64,000 bases of DNA from the NCBI RefSeq assembly GCF_001984155.1, contig NZ_MTQO01000026.1, positions 31,356-95,355 on the forward strand, read 5' to 3'. Source of the DNA: Actinosynnema sp. ALI-1.44 (lineage in GTDB: Bacteria; Actinomycetota; Actinomycetes; Mycobacteriales; Pseudonocardiaceae). The first letter of the stretch is position 1. The number at the start of each line of letters is the position of its first letter. The position numbers were made by a program, and so were the translations under genes. Shown piece after piece: positions 18,855 through 27,307 of the stretch. The notes beneath the pieces are model-generated. The model had not been told where the DNA came from. It was given only the letters and a program-made list of their open reading frames with translations, and made no database searches.

Positions 18855-19715
18855 ATGAACGAGCGCGCCTGCCAGTTACCCCGCCGGAGCTTCGTACTCG
18901 GGATGACCGGAGTCGCTTTCCTGGGCGTCGGCACCGCCACAGCACAAGAAACCCTCTCCCGCGCCGCGGGCGTGGCCGTGCTCGGCCAGGCGGCCAAAGC
19001 ACTGTGCCTGCTCGGCACGAGCTGGGTCCTGGTCGACGAGGACGGCACGACCTACCCGACCACCGGACTGGACGGTGCCGCTGTCCTCGACGTCGCCACC
19101 GATGAGCGAGGCGTCCTGGCTGTGGGATCCCGCCCGGCGCCACCGTTCACCGAGGCGACGGTGTGGGAGTCGGCCGATGGCGTGACATGGCGCGAAGCCA
19201 TGCGCCTGGCGGGTGTGAACGCGGAGTTCACCGGTGTCGGGTTCGGACCGGGCACAGCCATGGCACTGGGATCCGTGCTCACCGAGGAACGCGCACCTGC
19301 GCAGACGATCGCCGCTCGCCGTGAGCGTCGCGTGTGGAGCGAAGTCCCCGTCACCGGGCTCGAGCCCACCGCGGAACTGGCCATAACGACGTTGTCAGGC
19401 AACAGGTCCGGCTGGGTCGCCGCCGCGATCACGCAAGAAGGCACAACGCTGTACCGCTCCCCTGACGGCGCCTCCTGGAGCACGGACGGCACGGTGCCGG
19501 ACGCGGCGGTGCAGGGCCTGCTGCTGGAGCCGGGTGGCGTCCGGTGGGTCGCCAACGCGATCGGCGGCTCCGCGGCGATCACGGGAACCGTCGGCGCCGG
19601 ACGTGAACCGGTGGCCGTCCCCCAGGACGCGCACGCGGTGGGCGCGGTACGGACCCGGCGCGGCCCGCTCTCGTACTGGCTTGTCGACGGCCGCCTCGTC
19701 ACGGCACGGATCTGA
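18855..19715 (+). CDS. Exported protein with Tat-type signal, beta-propeller-like
   Basis: A 286-residue protein. The N-terminus MNERACQLPRRSFVLGMT is a twin-arginine type signal followed by a hydrophobic stretch ending in ATAQE, so export by Tat is likely. The mature part consists of repeating short beta motifs (TVWESADGVTWREAM, TLYRSPDGASWSTDG), the SxDGxxW pattern seen in sialidase/BNR-like propellers. No catalytic residues were recognised. The ATG at 18855 has GGAGAAG upstream. A peptidase-like gene follows after 9 bp and is certainly co-transcribed. Confidence 0.82.
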   Translation: MNERACQLPRRSFVLGMTGVAFLGVGTATAQETLSRAAGVAVLGQAAKALCLLGTSWVLVDEDGTTYPTTGLDGAAVLDVATDERGVLAVGSRPAPPFTEATVWESADGVTWREAMRLAGVNAEFTGVGFGPGTAMALGSVLTEERAPAQTIAARRERRVWSEVPVTGLEPTAELAITTLSGNRSGWVAAAITQEGTTLYRSPDGASWSTDGTVPDAAVQGLLLEPGGVRWVANAIGGSAAITGTVGAGREPVAVPQDAHAVGAVRTRRGPLSYWLVDGRLVTARI

Positions 19716-19724
19716 GGAGGCACC

Positions 19725-20384
19725 ATGATCACGTTCAGCACCATCGACGGCACACCTGTCTACTACTGGCGGGCCAACCGCCCCAACACGACTCCCCGCA
19801 ACTGGCAGTGCACACAGGCGTTCTACGACCGGCTCGTGCTGTGGATCCGTGACCTGCGGTCGCTGTCCACCGCTTACGGCACGGTCTCCTATGTGGCGTC
19901 CGCGGGCTTCTACGTCAACAAACCGGGCGAGCACGGCGCGGGAACGGCGGCGGACATCGACCACATCCAGTGGAGCAGCGGAACGGTGTGCACGCCGCTG
20001 GACAAACACCACGCGTCGAGCAATGTCGCACTGCGCAGGCGTTATCTCGCACTGGACGCGGTCACGCGGCGCCGGTTCCGGTGGGTGCTCAACGGCTGGT
20101 ACAACGCGGACCACGCCGACCACATCCACGCGGATTTCGGCGGCACGCCGGTCCGGCTGGGCACCGGCTCGTCCAGTGACGTGAAGTTCATCCAGGCCAT
20201 GTGCAACAACTTCCGCAACGCCGGCCTCGACATCGACGGCAAATGGGGGCCGTTGACGCAGGCCGCCTACACCTCCGCCAAGTCGGCACTCGGCGTCTCC
20301 GGGGACCCGACCAGCGGCGCGGCGCCGTACCAGCAGATGCTGTCGGCGATCGCCAAGCACGGCTTCGCCAACACCACGTTCTAG
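19725..20384 (+). CDS. M15-type peptidase-like protein with C-terminal peptidoglycan-binding-like region
   Basis: A 219-residue protein without a signal peptide. The first ~145 residues show the zinc-site pattern of M15 D,D-peptidases and phage endolysins: His in GEHGAGTAADID (HxxGxAxD) and the later HADHIHADF pair. The last ~70 residues (VKFIQAMCNNFRNAGLDIDGKWGPLTQAAY) match the DGxWGPxT core of peptidoglycan-binding domains. It could cleave cell-wall cross-links. How it would reach the wall without a signal is unclear; it may act with the Tat-exported protein encoded directly upstream. The ATG follows GAGGAGG. No phage genes surround it. Confidence 0.82.
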   Translation: MITFSTIDGTPVYYWRANRPNTTPRNWQCTQAFYDRLVLWIRDLRSLSTAYGTVSYVASAGFYVNKPGEHGAGTAADIDHIQWSSGTVCTPLDKHHASSNVALRRRYLALDAVTRRRFRWVLNGWYNADHADHIHADFGGTPVRLGTGSSSDVKFIQAMCNNFRNAGLDIDGKWGPLTQAAYTSAKSALGVSGDPTSGAAPYQQMLSAIAKHGFANTTF

Positions 20385-20854
20385 TCGAGCCGGAGCAGGG
20401 TTTCCTCGATCTCGGTGTCGCGGGCGTTGGCGTAGGACACCTCTGTGCCCGTGATCGCGAAGCCTGCCTTCAGCAGGACCCGGAGCGATCCGGCGTTGTC
20501 GCTGGCGACGCGGGCGTGCATCGGCCGAACCGTGACCATGTCGAGGAACAGCGCGAGTGCTCGGCTGGCGACGCCCTGTCCCCAGGCGGAACGGTCGATC
20601 CAGTAGGTGATCTCGGTGTCGCCGTCGATGACGAAGCTGGAGATGGTGCCGACGAACTGTCCGTCAAGGGTCACGGCCCGCAGCGTGATGTCGGGCCTGG
20701 TCCGCAGTTTCGCCATGTGGGCGTCGAAGGCGGCGCGGTCGTCGGGGTCCTTGGCGGTGAACGCCGCCATCCGCACCGACTCCGGGTCACGCATCTGCTC
20801 GAACAGCGCGTCGAGGTCGGCATCGTCGACCGCCCGCAGTGCCACGTCCGCCAC
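20381..20854 (-). CDS. GNAT-family N-acetyltransferase
   Basis: A 157-residue acetyltransferase of the RimJ/RimL-like group. It shows RAVDDADLDALFEQMRDPESVRM at the start, the acetyl-CoA pyrophosphate-binding helix region WGQGVASRALALFL, and the C-terminal ASDNAGSLRVLLKAGFAITG typical of GNATs. The start is most likely GTG at 20854; the upstream frame runs into the oxygenase gene. It ends with a 4-bp convergent overlap with the peptidase-like gene, and lies 20 bp after the carotenoid oxygenase on the same strand. The acceptor is unknown. Confidence 0.86.
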   Translation of the reverse strand: MADVALRAVDDADLDALFEQMRDPESVRMAAFTAKDPDDRAAFDAHMAKLRTRPDITLRAVTLDGQFVGTISSFVIDGDTEITYWIDRSAWGQGVASRALALFLDMVTVRPMHARVASDNAGSLRVLLKAGFAITGTEVSYANARDTEIEETLLRLD

Positions 20855-20874
20855 GAGGCGAAACCTATCAGCAG

Positions 20875-22386
20875 TCAGAGGCCGACGGCGACCGCCGGGT
20901 CGTCCTGCTCGTCCCAACCCGTGATCAGGGCACCCGGCGCCCAGGTGGAGTGCGTGCCGCTGCTGACGCGTTCCGGCAGGCGGATCCGGGCGATCGGGCC
21001 CGTGGTGATGTCGCGGGCGTCGAAGATCAGACATTCGGACAGGTCCCGGTTCATGTCCGACGTGATCGTGACGAGGTAGCCGTCGTCCTCGGCGGTGGAA
21101 CCGGTTCGTGGTGCCATGGCCGTCTCGCTGCCGAAGACGCCTTCCCCGAACTCGAAGCGTTCCTGCCCGCCGGTCAGCGAGTCGTGCTTGACCAGGCCGT
21201 CGAACAGGAACCAGCCTGCCGGTGAGGTGGCGGCGTAGCTGTAGCGGTGTTTGCGGCCCGCGTACCGCTGGTTGATCATGCCGAACTCGCTGGGCGTCGG
21301 GCTCAGCTGTTCCTCCTTGCACAGACCGGTGGTCAGGTCGAGCCGCCAGCGGTGCAGGCGCCCGCCGAGCTGGTTGTTGTCCAGGAACCGGAACATCCGC
21401 TGGTAGAGCGTTCCGCCGCCAGACGGTGGCACCGGGTCGCTCTGGTGGAAGCCTTCGAGGACGATCTCGTCGCCTTCCTCGTAGGCGTTGGTCCAGTGCA
21501 GGACGTAGGTGGGGTCCGCCTCGAACCACCTGATGTCCGCGGTGGTGCCATGGCGTGGGATGACCGCGAGCCGGGACGCGGTGTTCGGGTAGTACCGGGC
21601 CGCGTACTTGCCCTGTGCCAACGCTTCGGGCGCCCAGTACAGCGGCAGGTCGTTGAGGATCGCGTAGTTCTCGGTGAACGCCATGTCGTGCGGCAACCGC
21701 GGCCCCGGCAGGGGCACGTCGATGTAGGTGACGAGATTGTCCGCGCGGTCGACCACGCCGTAGTGCATGTACGGCGCCTCTGTGCCGTAGTTGAAGAACA
21801 GCAACTCACCGGTGCGCTCGTCGAACTTCGGATGCGCGGAAACCCCGACGTCACTGGGGAACCCGCCGTTCCACGTCGCCTTGCCGAGCGTCTCCAACGT
21901 GGTCGGGCTCAGCCGGTAGAGGTCGCCGCACTGGTAGAAGCTGGTCAGTGCCACCCCGTTGTGCAGCACGACGTCCGTGCTGGAGGCGTCCTTCATCCGG
22001 CCACGGGCACCCCAGCCGGTCGGCGTCGGCGAACGCCGCGGGTCCTCGGCCAGGCCCGCCCACAACGCACGGCCGGCGTCCTGCTCGGCGACGAAACCGT
22101 CCGTGCGGATGAACCGGTTGCGGTAGAACGCCTTGCCGTCGCGGAAGCCGACGGCGTGCACCATGCCGTCGCCGTCGAACGGGTGGTAGATCTCCACGGC
22201 CGGGTGTACCGGGTTCTCGGTGTTGCGCAGGTACACGCCGTCCAGGTCGGCCGGGATCTCCCCGACCACTTCGAGGTTCTCCGCGCTGCGCTCCACCTGC
22301 TGCGGACGCCACGGCCCGGTGCGGTACGGGTGGTCGTCGTCCGCGGGCAGGGTCGTCAACGCACGTCCCAAGACCTCGATGTCCAT
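20875..22386 (-). CDS. Carotenoid oxygenase family protein
   Basis: A 503-residue seven-bladed-propeller iron(II) dioxygenase. The four iron-ligand histidines can be placed in SAHPKFD, LPHDMAF, LHWTNAYEE and near the C-terminus SSGTHSTWAPG. Other family marks are the N-terminal GEIPADLDGVYLRNTENP and FDGDGMVHAV. The family cleaves C=C bonds of carotenoids, stilbenes, lignostilbenes or isoeugenol to aldehydes. Because the divergent neighbour is an acyl-CoA-ligase-like gene and an aldehyde dehydrogenase lies nearby, an aromatic alkene substrate is as plausible as a carotenoid. The ATG at 22386 is fixed by AGGAGG upstream. Confidence 0.93.
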   Translation of the reverse strand: MDIEVLGRALTTLPADDDHPYRTGPWRPQQVERSAENLEVVGEIPADLDGVYLRNTENPVHPAVEIYHPFDGDGMVHAVGFRDGKAFYRNRFIRTDGFVAEQDAGRALWAGLAEDPRRSPTPTGWGARGRMKDASSTDVVLHNGVALTSFYQCGDLYRLSPTTLETLGKATWNGGFPSDVGVSAHPKFDERTGELLFFNYGTEAPYMHYGVVDRADNLVTYIDVPLPGPRLPHDMAFTENYAILNDLPLYWAPEALAQGKYAARYYPNTASRLAVIPRHGTTADIRWFEADPTYVLHWTNAYEEGDEIVLEGFHQSDPVPPSGGGTLYQRMFRFLDNNQLGGRLHRWRLDLTTGLCKEEQLSPTPSEFGMINQRYAGRKHRYSYAATSPAGWFLFDGLVKHDSLTGGQERFEFGEGVFGSETAMAPRTGSTAEDDGYLVTITSDMNRDLSECLIFDARDITTGPIARIRLPERVSSGTHSTWAPGALITGWDEQDDPAVAVGL

Positions 22387-22631
22387 GCTCAAGCCTCCTA
22401 GGCGGTGGCGACGACGAAACCAGGTGGAAACACCCTCATTACTACAACCAACGGCGGGACGGGCGCTACGGTGTCGTGAAGGACCGGCGCTGCGGCTGAC
22501 CATACCCAGTGCGGCCGCACTTTCCATCCACGACTACGGTGCAGCGACCGCGGGGAACGGTTGCGGGGCGCGTCGGTGCGAGTCGTGCGCGACCGCGACG
22601 AACGACTTACCGCAGGTGGAGGGAGGTCGAA

Positions 22632-24341
22632 ATGCCAGCAAGACCGACGCATTCGCCCGAGCGGGTCGCGGAGTACACCGGTAAGGGGTGGTGGACCGAC
22701 CAGACCGTGCACCAGCTGTTCGCCGACTGCGTCGACCGGTACGCCGACGAGACCGCGATCGTCGATCCGGCCGACAAAGCCGACCTGGTCGACCTGCCCC
22801 CTCGGCGGTTGACTTGGCGGGAGCTGGACGACGAGGTCGACGGCCTGGCGGCGGTGCTGCTCGCCAACGGCATCGGCGAGGGCGACGTCCTCGCGGTGCA
22901 GTTGCCCAACAGCATCGAACTGGCGGTGGCCTATCTCGCGGCGTGGCGGGTGCGTGCGATCGTCTCGCCGCTGCCTGTTCAGTACCGCGGGCACGAGATG
23001 GTCGAACTGGGCACCATCAGCGAGTTCACGGCTTTCCTGACCGCCGATCGGATCGGCAAACGCTCGCATGTCACGGAAGTCCTTGACGCGCGCGCTTCGA
23101 TCCCTTCACTGCGCACGGTCCTCTACTTCGGGCCGTCCGATGTGCCTGGCGCGGTCAGGCTCGGGGCGACTGTCGGCGAGGATGATCGTGGCCGCGTCCG
23201 GGCTCATGAGGCCGAGCATCCGGTCGACCCCAACGACTGCATCACGATCTGCTGGACCTCCGGCACGGAAAGCCGTCCCAAGGGCGTCCCCCGTGCGCAC
23301 TGCGACTGGCTGACGATGACGCAGGGCACTGTGTCCGGGCCCGGCCTGACGCACGAGTCGCGGCTGTTGAACCCGTTCCCCATGGTGAACATGGCCGGTA
23401 TCAGCGGGATGTTCCTGCCGTGGCTGTGGACCGGGTGCGTACTCGTCCAGCACCACCCGTTCGACCTCGCGGTCTTCCTGCGGCAGATCAAGGACGAACG
23501 GATCACCTACACCGTGGCTCCGCCCGCGGTGCTGGCTTTGCTGCTGCGGCGCGAGGACCTGCTCGCCATGACGGACCTGTCCACGTTGCGGCAGATCGGC
23601 AGCGGTTCGGCTCCGTTGCAGGAGTGGATGGTGCGCGGCTGGTACGACAAGTACGGCATCAGCATCATCAACTTCTTCGGGTCCAACGAGGGCATCGCGT
23701 TGATGACCGACGTGCAGGTGATGACCGACCCCGCTCAGCGGGCGCGGTTCTTCCCGCGCTACGGCGGCGGTCGCAAGTGGACGATCGCGGCCGCCGCGCA
23801 GACCGCGGTCAAGCTCGTCGACCAGGAGACCGGTGAAGAGATCACCGAGGCTGGGCGGCCGGGCGAGCTGTACCTCAAGGGCCCCAGTCTCTTTCCCGGC
23901 TACCTCGCCGGGTCGCAGGCGCCGAGCCCGTTCGACGACGACGGTTTCCTCAAGACCGGTGACGTGTTCGTCATCGACGGCGAGAACGACGAGTTCCTGC
24001 GGTACGTCGACCGGGCGAAGGACATCGTCATCCGCGGCGGCGTCAACATCTCGCCCGCCGAGCTGGAGACGCTGATCGCGGGCCACCCGTCGGTCGCCGA
24101 CGTCGCCGTCGTCGGATACCCGGACGACGTGCTCGGCGAGCGGGTCTGCGCGGTGGTCGTGCCCCGGCCGGACACGACCATCACGCTGCCTGATCTGGTG
24201 AACCACCTCATCGAGCAGGACATCGCGACCTACAAACTGCCCGAACGCCTCGAGGTCGTCGAGGCGCTGCCGCGCAACCCGGTCGGCAAGATCCTCAAAC
24301 GCAACCTGCGCGACTTCCTTCGCCAGGCCGATAATATATGA
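22632..24341 (+). CDS. AMP-dependent acyl-CoA synthetase/ligase
   Basis: A 569-residue adenylate-forming enzyme. It has the P-loop-like CWTSGTESRPKGVPR, INFFGSNEGIAL, the TGDV segment LKTGDVFVID, the hinge DRAKDIVIRGGVNISPAELE and the C-terminal PRNPVGKILKRNL with the catalytic Lys. Family members activate fatty or aromatic acids as AMP esters and then CoA thioesters; the pocket cannot be read with confidence. The ATG at 22632 follows GGAGG. It is divergent from the carotenoid oxygenase, and its stop abuts the stop of the convergent SnoaL gene without a gap. No carrier protein is near, so a non-ribosomal peptide role is unlikely. Confidence 0.92.
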   Translation: MPARPTHSPERVAEYTGKGWWTDQTVHQLFADCVDRYADETAIVDPADKADLVDLPPRRLTWRELDDEVDGLAAVLLANGIGEGDVLAVQLPNSIELAVAYLAAWRVRAIVSPLPVQYRGHEMVELGTISEFTAFLTADRIGKRSHVTEVLDARASIPSLRTVLYFGPSDVPGAVRLGATVGEDDRGRVRAHEAEHPVDPNDCITICWTSGTESRPKGVPRAHCDWLTMTQGTVSGPGLTHESRLLNPFPMVNMAGISGMFLPWLWTGCVLVQHHPFDLAVFLRQIKDERITYTVAPPAVLALLLRREDLLAMTDLSTLRQIGSGSAPLQEWMVRGWYDKYGISIINFFGSNEGIALMTDVQVMTDPAQRARFFPRYGGGRKWTIAAAAQTAVKLVDQETGEEITEAGRPGELYLKGPSLFPGYLAGSQAPSPFDDDGFLKTGDVFVIDGENDEFLRYVDRAKDIVIRGGVNISPAELETLIAGHPSVADVAVVGYPDDVLGERVCAVVVPRPDTTITLPDLVNHLIEQDIATYKLPERLEVVEALPRNPVGKILKRNLRDFLRQADNI

Positions 24342-24749
24342 TCATTCGCCGCCGTCGCCCATGAGCATCGCCTCGCGGACCAGGTGTGTGTCGGTGAACT
24401 GTTCGAACCGCACCACCTGCCCGCCGCGCACAGTCCAGTGGTGCACGAACCGCGCCCGCATGTGCTTGCCCGTCGCGGTGAACACGCCCGCGTACGTGCC
24501 GAACACGACCACGTGGTCGTCCACGCTGATCAGTTCCTCGGGGATCGCCTGGTAGTCGTCCCATTCGCCGCCGAGCCTGCCGAACACCTGCTCGCGGATC
24601 TCCTCCACGCCGCGATATGTTCCCGCGTAAGGAAAACCGGCCATCTCGGTCCACTCGACGTCCGGCGCGAACGCCGCGACCATGCCGTCGAGGTCGCCAC
24701 GGCCGGAGGCGGCGTAGTGCTCCTGGATGATGAGCTGCGGGTTGGTCAC
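24342..24749 (-). CDS. SnoaL-like / NTF2-fold protein
   Basis: A 135-residue protein with the cone-shaped NTF2 fold pattern: an N-terminal helix (IIQEHYAASGRGDLDGMVAAFAPDVEW), a central beta meander (VDDHVVVFGTYAGVFTATG) and a final strand (RFVHHWTVRGGQVVRFEQFTDTHLV). These proteins act as isomerases, hydrolases or binding subunits. The GTG start overlaps the stop of aldehyde dehydrogenase (GTGA), so the pair is translationally coupled and the protein probably acts on an intermediate related to the aldehyde. A much longer open frame across the dehydrogenase is an antiparallel artefact of base composition. Confidence 0.87.
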   Translation of the reverse strand: MTNPQLIIQEHYAASGRGDLDGMVAAFAPDVEWTEMAGFPYAGTYRGVEEIREQVFGRLGGEWDDYQAIPEELISVDDHVVVFGTYAGVFTATGKHMRARFVHHWTVRGGQVVRFEQFTDTHLVREAMLMGDGGE

Positions 24750-26182
24750 GATTCCTCCGTTGCCAAGTTCATGAAGACACCCTTGATCTCTGTGTACGCG
24801 TCGAGCGCGTACGCCCCCATCTCGCGGCCGATGCCGCTGGCCTTGAAACCGCCCCACGGGGCCGCCGGGTCGGGCACGTGCAGCATGTTCACGAACACCG
24901 CGCCCGCCTTGACCGACGCCGCGAGGCGGTGCGCGGTGACGAGGTCCTTCGTCCACACCGACGCCGCCAGGCCGTACGCGCTGTCGTTGGCCCTGCCCAC
25001 CAGTTCGTCCGGGTCGTCGTAGGTCAGCACCGGGATGACCGGGCCGAAGATCTCGTCGCGGGCCAACGACATCTCGTCGCGGACGCCCGCGAACACCGTC
25101 GGCTCGTAGAAGTACCCGTCCCCAGCGACCGGTTTCCCGCCCGTGACGAGCTCCGCGCCCTCGGCCACACCCCGGCGGACGAATCCGTCCACCGAGGACC
25201 GGTGTTCGTCGCTGATCAACGGCCCGAGCCGGACGGCCGCGGCCTGGGCCGCGACCTTCTCGACGAACTCGTCCGACCGCGCGCTGTCCACGTAGAACCG
25301 CGAGTAGGCCGCGCACACCTGGCCGCTGTTGAACAGGGCGCCTTGCACCGTGCCGGTGACCGCCGCGTCGATGTCGGCGTCCCGTGCGACGATCATCGGG
25401 GTCTTGCCGCCCAGTTCGAGCGTGACCCGCTTGAAGTTGCCCGCGCTCGTCCGGAGGATCTCGCGGCCGACATCGGTGGAGCCGGTGAACGACACCTTGT
25501 CGACGTCGTTGTGCTCGACCAAGCGCTTGCCCACCGACGGTCCACCGGTGAGCAGGTTGACCACGCCCGCCGGGAAGCCCGCCTCCTGACACAGTTCCGC
25601 CAGCCGCACCGCCGTCAGCGGCGTCTGCTCGGCCGGTTTCAGGATCACGGCGTTCCCGCAGGCCAGCGCGGGTGCGAGCTTCCACGCGGTGATCATCAGC
25701 GGGAAGTTCCACGGCAGGATCAGCGCACACACCCCGACCGGTTCGCGGCGGGTGTAGTGGAACACGTTCGGATCGGACATCGGCGCCGTGCGGCCCTCGA
25801 TCTTCGTGGCCCACCCGGCGAAGTAACGCAGGTGCTCGACCGTGCCGGGGATGGTCACGTTGCGCGAGACCTCGAAGGGCTGGCCGTTGTCGCTGGTCTC
25901 CAGGCGTGCGATGGCGTCGGCGTCGGCCTCGATCAGGTCGGCCAGGCGCCACAGCAACTGGCTCACCTGCCTGCGGGGCAGGCCGCTCCACGCTGGGTCG
26001 TTCATCGCCGCGCGGGCCGCGGCCACCGCCGCGTCCACATCACCGGGGGACGCCTCCGCGATCTCGCGCAGCGCGTTGCCGGTGGACGGATCGCGGGTGA
26101 GGAAGGTCTGCCCGGTCGACGAGGGCAACCAGTGACCACCGATCAACAGCCGTGTGGCGGTGTCGGCGTGAGCTTCGGACAT
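24746..26182 (-). CDS. NAD(P)-dependent aldehyde dehydrogenase
   Basis: A 478-residue enzyme of the ALDH superfamily oxidising an aldehyde to a carboxylate. It contains the cofactor strand LPWNFPLMITAWKLAPALACGN, FTGSTDVGREI, the general-base Glu in LELGGKTPMIV, and the catalytic Cys in NSGQVCAAYSRF. The C-terminal EIFGPVIPVL and PWGGFKASGIGREMG are also present. The betaine/phenylacetaldehyde type of active site is suggested by the GQVC motif, but the substrate is open. It is divergent from an AraC-family regulator, which likely controls it, and forms an operon with the SnoaL-like gene. Confidence 0.94.
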   Translation of the reverse strand: MSEAHADTATRLLIGGHWLPSSTGQTFLTRDPSTGNALREIAEASPGDVDAAVAAARAAMNDPAWSGLPRRQVSQLLWRLADLIEADADAIARLETSDNGQPFEVSRNVTIPGTVEHLRYFAGWATKIEGRTAPMSDPNVFHYTRREPVGVCALILPWNFPLMITAWKLAPALACGNAVILKPAEQTPLTAVRLAELCQEAGFPAGVVNLLTGGPSVGKRLVEHNDVDKVSFTGSTDVGREILRTSAGNFKRVTLELGGKTPMIVARDADIDAAVTGTVQGALFNSGQVCAAYSRFYVDSARSDEFVEKVAAQAAAVRLGPLISDEHRSSVDGFVRRGVAEGAELVTGGKPVAGDGYFYEPTVFAGVRDEMSLARDEIFGPVIPVLTYDDPDELVGRANDSAYGLAASVWTKDLVTAHRLAASVKAGAVFVNMLHVPDPAAPWGGFKASGIGREMGAYALDAYTEIKGVFMNLATEES

Positions 26183-26331
26183 GGTTCGAGTGTTCAGCGG
26201 GGGCCGTGGCCAGGGCTTGTCCGTCAGGCGTCTGTGCTTGTCGGATCGTGCACGAAACGTTCCCGGACACCGGGCTCATAATCGTATATGATCGGCCCGA
26301 CTCTCGCCTGTGACGCAACGAAGAGGTTGCC

Positions 26332-27303
26332 ATGCCAGTGCTGGTGAACACCGCCGATGTCTCGGTCAGGGAACGCGAAGACGCGTGGCGCGCCGCGGTC
26401 GCCGAGGCCTTCGTGCCGCTCGACTTCACGTTCCCCGACCCGCGCGGCTTCCGCGGCGAGATCTCCGGCGAGATCCTCGGCCCGGTGGTGGTGAACCGGG
26501 TGACCGCAGGCCCGCACCGCGCCGCCCGCACGCAACGGCACATCGCGCGCACCGAAACCCCCTACTACAAGGTGAGCATGCCGCTGCGCGGGTGCGTGAT
26601 GCTGCGCCAGGACGGCCGGGAGACCCTGCTGCAACCCGGTGACCTGGCGGTATACGACACCAGCAGGCCTTATCAGGTCTCCTTCGACGACTCGTGCCGC
26701 CTGCTCGTGTTGATGTTCCCGCACAGGGAGTTACGGCTGCCCTACGACGCCGTCCGGGAGATGACCGCGCGGCGCGTGTCGGGCCGCACCGGGATCGGCG
26801 GGCTCGTCGCGCCGCTGCTGGTCAACCTGGCGACCCGGCTGGACGAGATCAGCGGCCCGCAGTCGGCCCGGCTCGCCGACAACATCGTCGACCTGCTCGG
26901 CACGCTCTACGCCGACCTGCTCGGCGGCAGCGGGTACCAGCCGGCCGACCCGATCCACGCGTTGATGACCAGGATCAGGTGCTTCATCGAGGACCACCTC
27001 GACGACCCCGGGCTCGGCCCGGAGATGGTGGCGTCCGCGAGCCACATCTCGGTCGGCTACCTGCACAAGCTGTTCCGCGCCGAGTCCACGTCCGTGTCGC
27101 GGATGATCCGGGAACGGCGGCTCGAGCAGTGTCGCCGCGACCTGGTCGCGCCGGTCGCGCGCGACAAGACAGTCGGCGCGATCGGCGCGCAGTGGGGTTT
27201 CGTCGACGCGGCGCACTTCAGCCGGGTCTTCAAGGCCACCTACGGGGTCTCGCCCCGCGAGTACCGTGTCAACCACGACGTCAGCCACGACCTCGCGGTG
27301 TGA
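26332..27303 (+). CDS. AraC-family regulator (AraC-binding-like N-terminal domain)
   Basis: A 323-residue regulator. The N-terminal two thirds are of the AraC-binding-like type found in FeaR/NphR regulators (FPDPRGFRGEISGEILGPV, TPYYKVSMPLRGCVMLRQDGRE, LQPGDLAVYDTSRPY). The C-terminal HTH pair is VASASHISVGYLHKLFR and VGAIGAQWGFVDAAHFSRVFKATYGVSPREYR. Such regulators typically sense aromatic or amine compounds and activate adjacent dehydrogenase genes. It is divergent from the aldehyde dehydrogenase, and 4 bp separate its stop from that of the convergent ABC ATPase. The 149-bp intergenic region holds TATATGAT at 26286, a plausible -10 element. Confidence 0.9.
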   Translation: MPVLVNTADVSVREREDAWRAAVAEAFVPLDFTFPDPRGFRGEISGEILGPVVVNRVTAGPHRAARTQRHIARTETPYYKVSMPLRGCVMLRQDGRETLLQPGDLAVYDTSRPYQVSFDDSCRLLVLMFPHRELRLPYDAVREMTARRVSGRTGIGGLVAPLLVNLATRLDEISGPQSARLADNIVDLLGTLYADLLGGSGYQPADPIHALMTRIRCFIEDHLDDPGLGPEMVASASHISVGYLHKLFRAESTSVSRMIRERRLEQCRRDLVAPVARDKTVGAIGAQWGFVDAAHFSRVFKATYGVSPREYRVNHDVSHDLAV

Positions 27304-27307
27304 CCGG

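Noticed and set aside
18855..20384. Exported protein plus M15-like peptidase considered as prophage lysis genes
   Set aside because: No holin, structural or integrase genes nearby, and the upstream partner carries a chromosomal-type Tat signal.
22632..24341. AMP-dependent ligase considered as a non-ribosomal peptide adenylation domain
   Set aside because: No carrier protein, condensation domain or thioesterase in the vicinity; the C-terminal PRNPVGKILKRNL fits free acyl-CoA synthetases.
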